The translations under genes were made by a program, and so were the position numbers. The notes below the pieces were generated by a model. The model was not told where the DNA came from. It did not search any database and saw nothing but the letters and a program-made list of their open reading frames with translations. DNA of 41,085 bases. Origin: Fibrobacter sp. (lineage in GTDB: Bacteria; Fibrobacterota; Fibrobacteria; Fibrobacterales; Fibrobacteraceae). Location: NCBI GenBank assembly GCA_012523035.1, contig JAAYJH010000006.1, forward strand, positions 1-41,085, read 5' to 3'. Positions 1 to 6,683 of this stretch are shown here, one piece after another (position 1 is the stretch's first letter; each line of letters begins with the position of its first letter).

Positions 1-1
1 G

Positions 2-217
2 AATCTACACCTTATTTTTGATAAGAATTACAAAAGAATAAAACTAGGCCAATACCCAAAGGAAATCAAAAAGTCCACACAAATTCAAGCATTTAAAGTG
101 ATAGCAAGGACACTTCATTTCAAAACTTTAATCCTTAAGATTCACAAAGCAATTAAAAATCGCATTTTTAAGTTAAAAACTATTCAAGCGTGTAATTATA
201 TATTCATTAAAGTTTAA
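2..217 (+). CDS. C-terminal end of a probable DUF4859-like protein (partial, cut by window edge)
   Basis: Frame 2 is open from the window edge to a TAA at 215-217, giving about 71 residues. The stretch IKLGQYPKEIKK near the start resembles IKVGQYPNRSKL in the DUF4859-like domain of the next gene (GQYP at its residues 626-629), and the following hydrophobic pattern is loosely similar. I infer that this is the tail of a paralogue lying upstream, possibly degraded, because the last 35 residues are Lys/Ile-rich and lack the sorting-type tail seen in the neighbour. The similarity is short, so this could be chance reading of AT-rich DNA. Confidence 0.38.
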   Translation, partial: NLHLIFDKNYKRIKLGQYPKEIKKSTQIQAFKVIARTLHFKTLILKIHKAIKNRIFKLKTIQACNYIFIKV

Positions 218-318
218 TATTTAAGCGATTAAAACAAATTCATTAAATTTCTGTGTAAATTTTATTCCTTTTGCAGAAGATTAAAGTAATTTTTCAGATA
301 TAGAGTCATGGAGGCAAT

Positions 319-2571
319 ATGTTTGGGTTTTCTCTTAAAAATGTTCTTTGTTTCATTCTTGGGGCATTTATTTTGTCTTTTGCAGGAAAAGACATTTATT
401 TACCCCGTTTTTTTAGTCAACAAGGTATAGACTTTGAGTCTGCGAGTGCAAAATGGAGTCGCACACGCATGGACAGCACAGAAAATTGGATTATTTTGTG
501 GGAGTCAGGTTTTGGAAACGACCCATCTACCGCTCCCTCCCCTTTTAAAGTGAATATGAAACAACTCAAGGAAGTGTTAGAAAAAAGTTATGATGTAAAT
601 CTGAATACCTTAAAAATGGTAGAAAAAGGGGCTTCTAAAACAGACCAATATAAAATGATTGTCTTTTTAACATACACAGAAACATGGGCAGCCTATGGAT
701 CAGGTTATGACGATGTCATTGGAAGCTTAGAGGTCAACCCCGCTGCAGCCAATATGCCTGTGGTAGTCGCTCACGAAATTGGGCACACTTTTCAATACCA
801 GACAGGTTGTGATGTTCCTAGTGGCGGCTTTCGTTATGGTTTGGGCGAAAACGGCAAAGGTGGCAATGGATTTTGGGAGCAAGGTGCACAATGGGCCGGT
901 TTTAAGGTTTACCCCGAAGAGCAATTCAGAACACATGATTTTAACACATACATTTCAAGCAATCACTTACACATATTACACGAAACTCCTCGATACGCCA
1001 ATTACTTTATTCCAGACTACTGGGCTTATAAACAAGGCATTGACTTTATGGGAAGACTGTGGCGAGAATCTAGGCGGCCAGAAGACCCTGTTGAAGCTTA
1101 CAAAAGAATTTTTGGCCTCACTCAAAAAGAATTTAACGATGAAATTTATGAACATGCCGCTCGATTAACCACATGGGATTTGCCATCCATCTCATCTTAT
1201 GGGGCCAACTACATTCATAGGCGATCTCAGGTGAAAATGAACAAAACAAGTGACAATTTTTGGCGTATAGATGCCTCTGTCACACCTGAAAATTACGGCT
1301 ATAACAGCATAAAACTCAATGTTCCCAATGTTTCGACATTGGTTTCTGTTCAATTTCAAGGCCTTGCAGGCAGCAGTGGCTACAGGGTTAAAAACTTAGA
1401 AGATTCTGGTTGGCGTTTTGGTTTTGTAGCCCTACTCCAGAATGGAGAGAGAGTTTACAGTGACATGTCCAGTCTCGACTACAGCTCTTCTAACCCCACA
1501 GGGACTTTATCTTTTATGGTTCCAAACAACACATCTAATTTATGGCTTGTAGTTTCTGGTGCTCCTCAAAAACATGCCCATCACGAATGGGACGACAACG
1601 ACGATAACGATGAACAATTACCCTATCAAGTGAAATTTTCTAACACCAACTTACTAGGAGAAGAAAATAACATCAGCATCACCTACCACTTGAAAGTAAA
1701 CATAGAGGGAAAAGGTAGCGTAAGCCCTACCACTGGAGACTACCCAAGCACTTCTTTAACAATACAAGCACAAGCAGAGCCTGGTTACACCTTTGATTAT
1801 TGGGGAGGAGATTTAAGTGGAAAAGACCCAAATGCAACTTTAGCATTAGATCAAAACAGAGAAATCACCGCCTATTTCACTAAAATAGAAAGTCTCAGCA
1901 ACACACTCCCTTACACCATTTCCATGCCTTTAAAAAATGACTATACTCCTCAAGAATTGTCCATCGACTTAAATTATCTAAGCAGCACATTAGATTTAAG
2001 TCCAGAAGAAATAAAAGCAAACTGGGGAAAAACACTTTTATTTTATGGAATCCATCCCGACGGTAGTTACGAACAAAAATCTACAGCCATAGCTCCAGGG
2101 CATTGGTTTGATTCCTTAGGAAACATTGTAGAATATGGAGAAAATTCCTTTGTATATTCCGAAATCGACACCAATCAATTTACAATAAAAGTAGGCCAAT
2201 ATCCAAACCGTAGCAAATTAGGAGACGCCTATAAATTCAAACAGGCCCTGGTTTATAAAAAATCAGAAAAAGAAGAAATACAAATCATTTTTGACTTCGT
2301 AGTCACCATAGAAAACACCACCTCCATTGCAAAAAAAATACAATATAAAATTCCGCATCAAAAACAAAATTTTTCTACCGAAATAAAAGAAGCTTTAAGC
2401 ACAGGAAAAATACAAGTCAAAGTATATAACATATCGGGACAACAAATCTCTAAAAAACAAGTCCGTGAATGGAATGACCTAGGCATTCACAGAAGTGGGA
2501 TTTACAAAATAATTTGGATAAAAAATCATCAAATCCAATCCATTCAAACCCTCACTTACACAAGTCACTAA
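319..2571 (+). CDS. Secreted DUF6055-like zincin with InlB-type repeat, DUF4859-like domain and T9SS-like tail
   Basis: 750 residues. A signal peptide is visible (basic MFGFSLKN, then a hydrophobic core ending near residue 23), so it is exported. Residues about 45-345 resemble DUF6055 domains (WSRTRMDSTENWIILWESGFG). They hold a zinc-protease-type HEIGH at 152-156, followed by WEQGAQW about 40 residues later, which could supply a third ligand. Residues about 455-524 form one divergent InlB-type repeat (GKGSVSPTTGDYP, then AEPGYTFDYWGGDLSG). Residues about 532-666 look DUF4859-like (GQYP at 626-629). The last 60 residues (KVYNISGQQISKKQ, then SGIYKIIW) look like a type IX secretion sorting domain. 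GGAGG precedes the ATG. Protease or peptidoglycan/polysaccharide-associated activity is an inference; the substrate is unknown. A hairpin terminator follows. Confidence 0.8.
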   Translation: MFGFSLKNVLCFILGAFILSFAGKDIYLPRFFSQQGIDFESASAKWSRTRMDSTENWIILWESGFGNDPSTAPSPFKVNMKQLKEVLEKSYDVNLNTLKMVEKGASKTDQYKMIVFLTYTETWAAYGSGYDDVIGSLEVNPAAANMPVVVAHEIGHTFQYQTGCDVPSGGFRYGLGENGKGGNGFWEQGAQWAGFKVYPEEQFRTHDFNTYISSNHLHILHETPRYANYFIPDYWAYKQGIDFMGRLWRESRRPEDPVEAYKRIFGLTQKEFNDEIYEHAARLTTWDLPSISSYGANYIHRRSQVKMNKTSDNFWRIDASVTPENYGYNSIKLNVPNVSTLVSVQFQGLAGSSGYRVKNLEDSGWRFGFVALLQNGERVYSDMSSLDYSSSNPTGTLSFMVPNNTSNLWLVVSGAPQKHAHHEWDDNDDNDEQLPYQVKFSNTNLLGEENNISITYHLKVNIEGKGSVSPTTGDYPSTSLTIQAQAEPGYTFDYWGGDLSGKDPNATLALDQNREITAYFTKIESLSNTLPYTISMPLKNDYTPQELSIDLNYLSSTLDLSPEEIKANWGKTLLFYGIHPDGSYEQKSTAIAPGHWFDSLGNIVEYGENSFVYSEIDTNQFTIKVGQYPNRSKLGDAYKFKQALVYKKSEKEEIQIIFDFVVTIENTTSIAKKIQYKIPHQKQNFSTEIKEALSTGKIQVKVYNISGQQISKKQVREWNDLGIHRSGIYKIIWIKNHQIQSIQTLTYTSH

Positions 2572-2590
2572 AAAACACCCCCACCCAAAA

Positions 2591-2630
2591 AAACAATACC
2601 CTTAAACACGAGGGTATTGTTTATCTTTTT
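2591..2630 (+). terminator. Rho-independent terminator after the secreted zincin gene
   Basis: A perfect 12-bp inverted repeat (AAACAATACCCT at 2591-2602 and AGGGTATTGTTT at 2611-2622) has an 8-base loop and is followed by TATCTTTTT. It sits 20 bases after the stop codon of the 750-residue gene. Confidence 0.88.
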
Positions 2631-2809
2631 AAAAATCAAACTACTGGGAGCTATCTATTGTCATTTAGAATATAATGAAGTCTCAGAAGCGCCTGGCTCC
2701 TTTTAGCATAGATTCCTTTAAAACAAAATCTATCCAAATGTTTTTCAAAATAAAACACCATTCACTGGATTCACCCCAAAGCATCGCAATACCATTAAAG
2801 CTCTTTAAT
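2631..2809. other. Intergenic stretch between terminator and Fe-S cluster
   Basis: No coding sequence is supported in the stretch between the terminator and the DsrE-like gene (about 300 bases in all). It contains one copy of the CGCCTGGCT interspersed repeat (2676-2698) and leads into a palindromic operator candidate at 2810-2827. Confidence 0.6.
2676..2698 (+). repeat. CGCCTGGCT short interspersed repeat, copy 1 (type A)
   Basis: Reads TGAAGTCTCA then GAAGCGCCTGGCT. It matches, in either orientation, copies at 8385-8408, 9655-9678, 11467-11490 and 27209-27230. Copy 1 is intergenic, downstream of the terminator at 2591-2630. Confidence 0.65.
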
Positions 2810-2827
2810 TTTGTGCTTTAGCACAAA
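2810..2827. promoter_or_regulatory. Palindromic operator candidate TTTGTGC-TTTA-GCACAAA
   Basis: A perfect 7-bp inverted repeat with a 4-base centre ends 45 bases before the ATG at 2873. A second palindrome, TTGTGCATATGCACAA at 3319-3334, has the same half-sites and spacer and lies 47 bases before the next start. The form (about 5-6 bp half-sites, N4 centre, TTG/CAA ends) is that of CRP/FNR-family sites. A TATATTTATAAA-like -10 region follows. As an RNA hairpin it lacks a U-tract. Confidence 0.55.
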
Positions 2828-2872
2828 TAATAGATTATATTTATAAAAATTAAACTTATAAAAGGAATCTTC

Positions 2873-3228
2873 ATGAGTGTCTTGATCATTTTAAACCGCC
2901 CCCCTTATGATCAAAGTGATGTGACCTGGAATGCACTTCGCTTGGCAAAAGAACTACACCAACAAAAATCATTGGTTCGAATATTTTAATGAATAATGCT
3001 GTCGATTTAGCTAGAGAATCTTGCGTAGCCCCAGAAACATACGATCAAGATTTAAAACAAATGTTAAAAGAATTAATTCATCTAGGAATTTCTGTTGAGG
3101 TTTGCGGCTCTTGCATGGCTCGCTGTGGAATCTATAAAAATGAAGCCTATTATAAAGGTGCTCATGCCTCAACTATGAAAAAATTAGCAGAATGGATAAA
3201 CACTTCAAATAAAGTCCTTACATTTTAA
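2873..3228 (+). pseudogene. DsrE/DsrF-like sulfur-relay family protein, interrupted by a frameshift
   Basis: The first frame (2873-2989) gives 38 residues starting MSVLIILNRPPYDQSDVTW and ending LVRIF, then TAA. The second frame (ATG at 2989) gives MNNAVDLARESCVAPETYD and goes on through VCGSCMARCGI to NKVLTF. Joined, they read like one DsrE-family protein of about 117 residues (typical: LIILNDPPYG, VRVFLMGDAV, ACGTC, WVLEADKVLVF). One extra T in the TTTT run at 2984-2987 would restore VRIFLMNNAV. The stop and ATG overlap as TAATG, so split translation by reinitiation is also possible. AAAGGAA lies before the ATG. DsrE proteins carry sulfur on cysteine; here the candidates are in CGSC and MARC. 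The gene heads the Fe-S ATPase cluster. A sequencing error in the T run is a real alternative. Confidence 0.7.
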
Positions 3229-3318
3229 AACAAAAGCAATGAACTCATAAACTTTCTCTGTTTTTATCCTTTTTATAATCAAAAATCATAAAATAAGTCC
3301 TATTTATTTAAAATACTG

Positions 3319-3334
3319 TTGTGCATATGCACAA
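3319..3334. promoter_or_regulatory. Palindromic operator candidate TTGTGCATATGCACAA
   Basis: Perfect 16-base palindrome, 47 bases before the ATG at 3382. It shares TTGTGC-N4-GCACAA with 2811-2826. An AT-rich segment with TATACT/TATATT follows and may hold the -10 element. I infer a CRP/FNR-family regulator binding both sites. Confidence 0.58.
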
Positions 3335-3381
3335 AATATACTATATTAGCTATTATAAGTTCGTATTTCATAGGAGAAACT

Positions 3382-3561
3382 ATGTTTAATTTGAATCGAA
3401 ATTTCAAAAATTGTTCCTTTTTTAGGAACGCAAGGCAAGGTTGCGGAATGGCAAATGCCAGTGGTCGAGGCATGAACGCAGGCCAAGGCCGTGGAATGGC
3501 AAACACCGTTGGATCTTGCAAAAGATTTCAACAAAAAATTTTAATGAACGGGAGGGTCTAA
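3382..3561 (+). CDS. Small Gly/Met/Arg-rich protein of NifX/Mrp loci
   Basis: 59 residues. The start is set by ATAGGAGAAACT directly before ATG 3382; longer upstream extension of the frame has no such site. The middle is a run of GM-type repeats (QGCGMANASGRGMNAG, GQGRGMANTVG), with cysteines at CSFF, GCGM and SCKR. It is similar in flavour to short DUF5320-type proteins that sit beside NifX-like and MinD/Mrp-like genes in anaerobes, but I cannot assert membership. Its TAA overlaps the ATG of the next gene, so the two are translationally coupled. The role is unknown; a metal-binding or scaffold peptide is an inference. Confidence 0.6.
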   Translation: MFNLNRNFKNCSFFRNARQGCGMANASGRGMNAGQGRGMANTVGSCKRFQQKILMNGRV

Positions 3562-3926
3562 TGCCTATTATAGCCTTTCCAAGTGCTGGAAACGACGAAA
3601 ATGCCGTATTAGATTTACGATTCGGCCGAGCCAAAAACTTTGTGTTGTACAATGAAAACACAAAAACATTTTCGGTCGTTGAAAACACTCAAAATATGCA
3701 AGCCAATCAGGGGGCAGGCATCCAATCTGCTCAAAATATTCTGGACAATAATGCAAGTGTATTAATATCTGGAAATTGTGGTCCCAAAGCTTTTCGTGTT
3801 TTAAATGCAGCACAAGTTCAAATCTTTTTTGCAGAAGCTAAACCCATTATAGAACTTTTACAAGATTATCAACAAGGACTCTTAAAAAAAGCAGAATCAG
3901 CAAACACCGAAGGGCATTGGGTATGA
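3561..3926 (+). CDS. NifX/NafY-like (dinitrogenase Fe-Mo cofactor biosynthesis domain) protein
   Basis: 121 residues starting MPIIAFPSAGNDENAVLDLRFGRAKNFVLYNE. The frame is open upstream to 3441, but GGGAGG lies just before ATG 3561, and the family begins at this point. The fold signature is visible: an N-terminal strand, FGRA, then GAGIQSAQNILDNNASVLISGNCGPKAFRVL. Relatives bind Fe-S/Mo cofactors or their precursors, but the same domain is common in organisms without nitrogenase, and no nif structural gene is present here. The stop overlaps the next start (ATGA at 3923-3926), so it is coupled to the ATPase pair. Confidence 0.85.
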   Translation: MPIIAFPSAGNDENAVLDLRFGRAKNFVLYNENTKTFSVVENTQNMQANQGAGIQSAQNILDNNASVLISGNCGPKAFRVLNAAQVQIFFAEAKPIIELLQDYQQGLLKKAESANTEGHWV

Positions 3927-4780
3927 AAATAGCCATAGCCTCTGGAAAGGGAGGGACTGGGAAAACCACATTTGCCTTGGCCTTGTTTTTGGCCAATTCA
4001 GATCGCAGTGTATTTTTAGATTGTGATGTAGAAGAACCCAATGCCCATTTATTTTTGAAAGGGATAGAAAAGCAAAAAGATGTGGTACAGTTATTGATCC
4101 CCAAAGTAAACGCAGATCTTTGCAATCAATGTGGTTTGTGCGTTAAAAGCTGTCAATTTAATGCTTTGGCTATGGCAGGTAAAGCAGGAGTTTTGGTGTT
4201 TAACGAGCTATGTCATAGTTGTGGAGCTTGTACTTTGATATGCCCAACGGGTGCAATTCAAGATGTTGAAACACCAGTAGGAGAAATAAGTATCTATGAC
4301 TTAAAAGGCGGTGCAGAATTTTTATCTGGACGATTAAAAGTAGGGCATAGTGCTGCTCCAGCGGTGATCCAAGCAGTCAAAAAACACCCCAGCACGACTC
4401 CATACACACATCACATTATAGACTCTCCTCCCGGCACCTCTTGCTCTTTTGTGACATCAGTTTCTGGAGCTGACTTTGTGATTTTAGTGACCGAACCCAC
4501 TCCTTTTGGACTTCACGACCTTAAATTAGCTGTGGAGGGCGTAGAAAACTTAAAATTACCTTATGCTGTGGTGGTCAATCGTGTGAGAGAAAAAGACCAC
4601 CTGATAAAAAAATACTGTGCAGAAAAAAACATAAAAATCCTTCTCGAATTAGAAGAAGACAGACGAGTCGCCGAAATGTATTCAAAAGGAGGCACTCTAC
4701 TTGAAGTGCTTCCAGACTTAAAAGAAAAGTTGAATTTATTACTAAGTGATTTAGAAGACCAAGTAGGAGCAAACCCATGA
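3923..4780 (+). CDS. MinD/Mrp-type P-loop ATPase with inserted 2x[4Fe-4S] ferredoxin domain (first of pair)
   Basis: 285 residues. Start chosen at ATG 3923, overlapping the previous stop as ATGA; a TTG six bases upstream is less likely. A deviant Walker A SGKGGTGKTT lies at 7-16 and DCDVEEPN at 33-40. A bacterial-type ferredoxin module follows: CNQCGLCVKSC (Cys 67, 70, 73, 77) and CHSCGACTLICP (Cys 97, 100, 103, 107). Then come IIDSPPGTS and TEPTPFGLHD, typical of MinD-type ATPases. These proteins pair ATP hydrolysis with Fe-S clusters; delivery of Fe-S or metal cofactors is inferred from relatives and from the adjacent NifX-like genes. The stop overlaps the start of the second ATPase (ATGA), suggesting that the two work together, perhaps as a heterodimer. 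Confidence 0.9.
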   Translation: MKIAIASGKGGTGKTTFALALFLANSDRSVFLDCDVEEPNAHLFLKGIEKQKDVVQLLIPKVNADLCNQCGLCVKSCQFNALAMAGKAGVLVFNELCHSCGACTLICPTGAIQDVETPVGEISIYDLKGGAEFLSGRLKVGHSAAPAVIQAVKKHPSTTPYTHHIIDSPPGTSCSFVTSVSGADFVILVTEPTPFGLHDLKLAVEGVENLKLPYAVVVNRVREKDHLIKKYCAEKNIKILLELEEDRRVAEMYSKGGTLLEVLPDLKEKLNLLLSDLEDQVGANP

Positions 4781-5667
4781 AATCCAATACACCCAAAGAA
4801 CTAGTGGTGGTCAGTGGAAAAGGAGGGACAGGAAAAACCTCTATCACCGCTTCTCTTGCTAGTTTTTTTCCAAAAAAAGTGCTTGTAGATGGAGATGTAG
4901 ATGCAGCTGATTTGCATTTATTATTCAATCTAAAAAACACAAAAACTGAAGATTATTATGGGGGTTCTATAGCAGAAATCATCCAAGACAAATGCACTCA
5001 ATGCGGTATCTGTGAATCTTTGTGCCGTTTCGACGCTATTATTTTTGAAGAAAATCGATATGTGGTTCAAGAAATGTCTTGCGAGGGGTGCAAAGTTTGT
5101 GTAGATCATTGCCCAGAAAAGGCTTTTTTGTGGAAACCTGACCTCAATGGAATTTGGATGGAATCAGAAACGCTGCACGGATCACTCATTCACGCTCGAT
5201 TAACACCTGGCTCAGAAAATTCTGGTAAATTAGTCACTCATGTAAAAGAAATTGGAAAAAAACGGGCCATAGAACAAAACACACCTTTAGTGATTGTCGA
5301 TGGACCTCCTGGAATAGGGTGCCCAGCTATAGCCGCCTTAACCGGAGCGAGTGGACTTTTGATGGTCACAGAACCTACACCTTCTGGTCTTCATGACTTG
5401 ATACGAATTTTAGATTTAGCGGCACATTTTAAGCTCAAGTCTTGTGTATTATTAAATAAAGCAGACATCAACCCAAAATATGAGGCTTTAATCCAAGCAG
5501 AAATCAAAAAATTTGACGCTAGCTTCATAGGGACGCTCCCGTATTCAAAAATATTTACGGAAGCTCAATTAAAAGGTCAATCTATTGTAGAAGCCTACCC
5601 TGATTCAAAAGAAAGCATCTACTTAAAAGAAATTGCAAAGCGTGTCACCTCTTTCTTAGGGCTTTAA
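4777..5667 (+). CDS. MinD/Mrp-type P-loop ATPase with inserted 2x[4Fe-4S] ferredoxin domain (second of pair)
   Basis: 296 residues, a paralogue of the preceding gene. Walker A VSGKGGTGKT is at about 12-21 and DGDVDAADLH follows. The ferredoxin module has CTQCGICESLC and then CEGCKVCVDHCP, eight cysteines in two standard [4Fe-4S] patterns. After it come VDGPPGIGCPA and TEPTPSGLHDL. The start overlaps the first ATPase by four bases. Tandem pairs of this type next to NifX-like proteins form a recurring but poorly characterised gene set in anaerobes (from memory of family context). The target enzyme is not visible; IorAB lies 540 bases away on the other strand. Confidence 0.9.
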   Translation: MKSNTPKELVVVSGKGGTGKTSITASLASFFPKKVLVDGDVDAADLHLLFNLKNTKTEDYYGGSIAEIIQDKCTQCGICESLCRFDAIIFEENRYVVQEMSCEGCKVCVDHCPEKAFLWKPDLNGIWMESETLHGSLIHARLTPGSENSGKLVTHVKEIGKKRAIEQNTPLVIVDGPPGIGCPAIAALTGASGLLMVTEPTPSGLHDLIRILDLAAHFKLKSCVLLNKADINPKYEALIQAEIKKFDASFIGTLPYSKIFTEAQLKGQSIVEAYPDSKESIYLKEIAKRVTSFLGL

Positions 5668-5783
5668 TTTTTTATATAGGAACAATATCAAAACAAAATC
5701 AAAAACATCTTTTATATTTATCCATTGAGAGTGCTTGACTTTGTTGTTTTAGATCATTTCACATCGAAAATACAGGAGAATTT

Positions 5784-6146
5784 ATGAAATTTGCCATCCC
5801 ATTAGCCGACGGAAAACTCACCGCTCATTTTGGGCACTGCAAAAGCTTTGCTTTTATAGAAGTAAAAGACCTTAGTGCCCCCGAAATATTTCAAGTCACC
5901 GAGTGTGAACCACCCCCACATGAACCAGGTGTGCTTCCCCAGTGGCTTTATGACAACCAAATCACGCATGTGATTGCGGGTGGCATGGGCGAAAGAGCTC
6001 GTAAGCTATTAGAAGCCAAAAGCATTCATGTCGTGGTAGGGGCTCCATTAGAAAAACCCGAAGTTTTAGTGAGCAGTTTTTTACTAGGAAAACTAGAAAA
6101 AGGAGACAATCTTTGTGGTCACGATGAAAACCACATTTGTAGTTAG
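5784..6146 (+). CDS. NifX/NafY-like protein with Cys/His tail (second copy)
   Basis: 120 residues: MKFAIPLADGKLTAHFGHCKSFAFIEV, ECEPPPHEPGVLPQWL, HVIAGGMGERARKLLEAKSI, ending KGDNLCGHDENHICS. The FGHC, PPPHEPG and IAGGMG motifs are characteristic of the family. The tail CGHDENHIC could bind metal. CAGGAGAA precedes the ATG. A 116-base gap separates it from the ATPase pair, so it may have its own promoter, though the TTGTGC palindrome of the other two sites is not present here. It probably works with the ATPases in cofactor handling (inference). Confidence 0.87.
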   Translation: MKFAIPLADGKLTAHFGHCKSFAFIEVKDLSAPEIFQVTECEPPPHEPGVLPQWLYDNQITHVIAGGMGERARKLLEAKSIHVVVGAPLEKPEVLVSSFLLGKLEKGDNLCGHDENHICS

Positions 6147-6154
6147 CTCAGAGT

Positions 6155-6184
6155 CTCTGCTTTATCTGTCGTAGATAAGCAGAG
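6155..6184. terminator. Hairpin between convergent NifX-like and iorB genes
   Basis: CTCTGC-TTTATCT at 6155-6167 pairs with AGATAA-GCAGAG at 6173-6184, with one bulged T and a short loop. It lies between two converging genes, the usual place for a shared terminator, but neither strand has a clear U-tract. Confidence 0.5.
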
Positions 6185-6209
6185 CAAAAACACTCATGGG
6201 TCCAGAGTT

Positions 6210-6683
6210 TTACAATCTACTCTCTCGACCCACATTAAAAGCCACTTGATTTCCAGCATGAAACTTGGGGTCAAAAAGTTTTTCTAAAGCCTTTTGCCAG
6301 TTTTCTAAAGAAAAATCCAAATAGGTGCTAAGCTTCCCTAGCATAGCCACATTCAGAGCTTTTTCGGTAGGGAGCTTATCGATTTCAATATCTTTAGGAG
6401 TGAGCAAAATGCCTCCTTCTTTTAGAGAAATTTCATTGACAGGCACTTGATCCTCGGCAAAAACCACTAAAAAATCTGCTGTTTTATCTGGAATCATGGG
6501 ACTTTGGACTTTATCTCCATAGCGTACTTCACTAGCCACAGAACCGCCTCGCTGGCTCATCCCATGCACTTCGGCTTTTTTCACATCCAATCCTAGGTCA
6601 AACACAAGTTCTGCAAAAACATCACTAGCCTTGACTACACCTGTACCACCAATGCCTGCAAATTTTACACTAGTCACTTTCAT
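6210..6683 (-). CDS. iorB: Indolepyruvate:ferredoxin oxidoreductase beta subunit
   Basis: 157 residues; the family is usually about 180-200, so it is slightly short. It has the gamma-domain signature of 2-oxoacid:ferredoxin oxidoreductases: VKFAGIGGTGVVKASDVFAEL, then EVHGMSQRGGSVASEVRYG. With IorA it catalyses the CoA-dependent oxidative decarboxylation of aryl pyruvates, such as indolepyruvate, to acyl-CoA with ferredoxin reduction. The reaction may run in reverse for aromatic amino acid synthesis in anaerobes. Its start overlaps the iorA stop by four bases (6680-6683), so the two are co-translated. Confidence 0.9.
   Translation of the reverse strand: MKVTSVKFAGIGGTGVVKASDVFAELVFDLGLDVKKAEVHGMSQRGGSVASEVRYGDKVQSPMIPDKTADFLVVFAEDQVPVNEISLKEGGILLTPKDIEIDKLPTEKALNVAMLGKLSTYLDFSLENWQKALEKLFDPKFHAGNQVAFNVGRESRL

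Noticed and set aside
779-1168. 129-residue frame inside the secreted zincin gene
   Set aside because: It is an out-of-frame shadow of a gene with clear signal peptide and domain motifs.
3561-6146. Nitrogen fixation gene cluster
   Set aside because: NifX-like domains and MinD-type ATPases are common without nitrogenase. No nifH, nifD, nifK, nifB or nifE is present; the ATPases are not NifH, since they have an inserted ferredoxin module.
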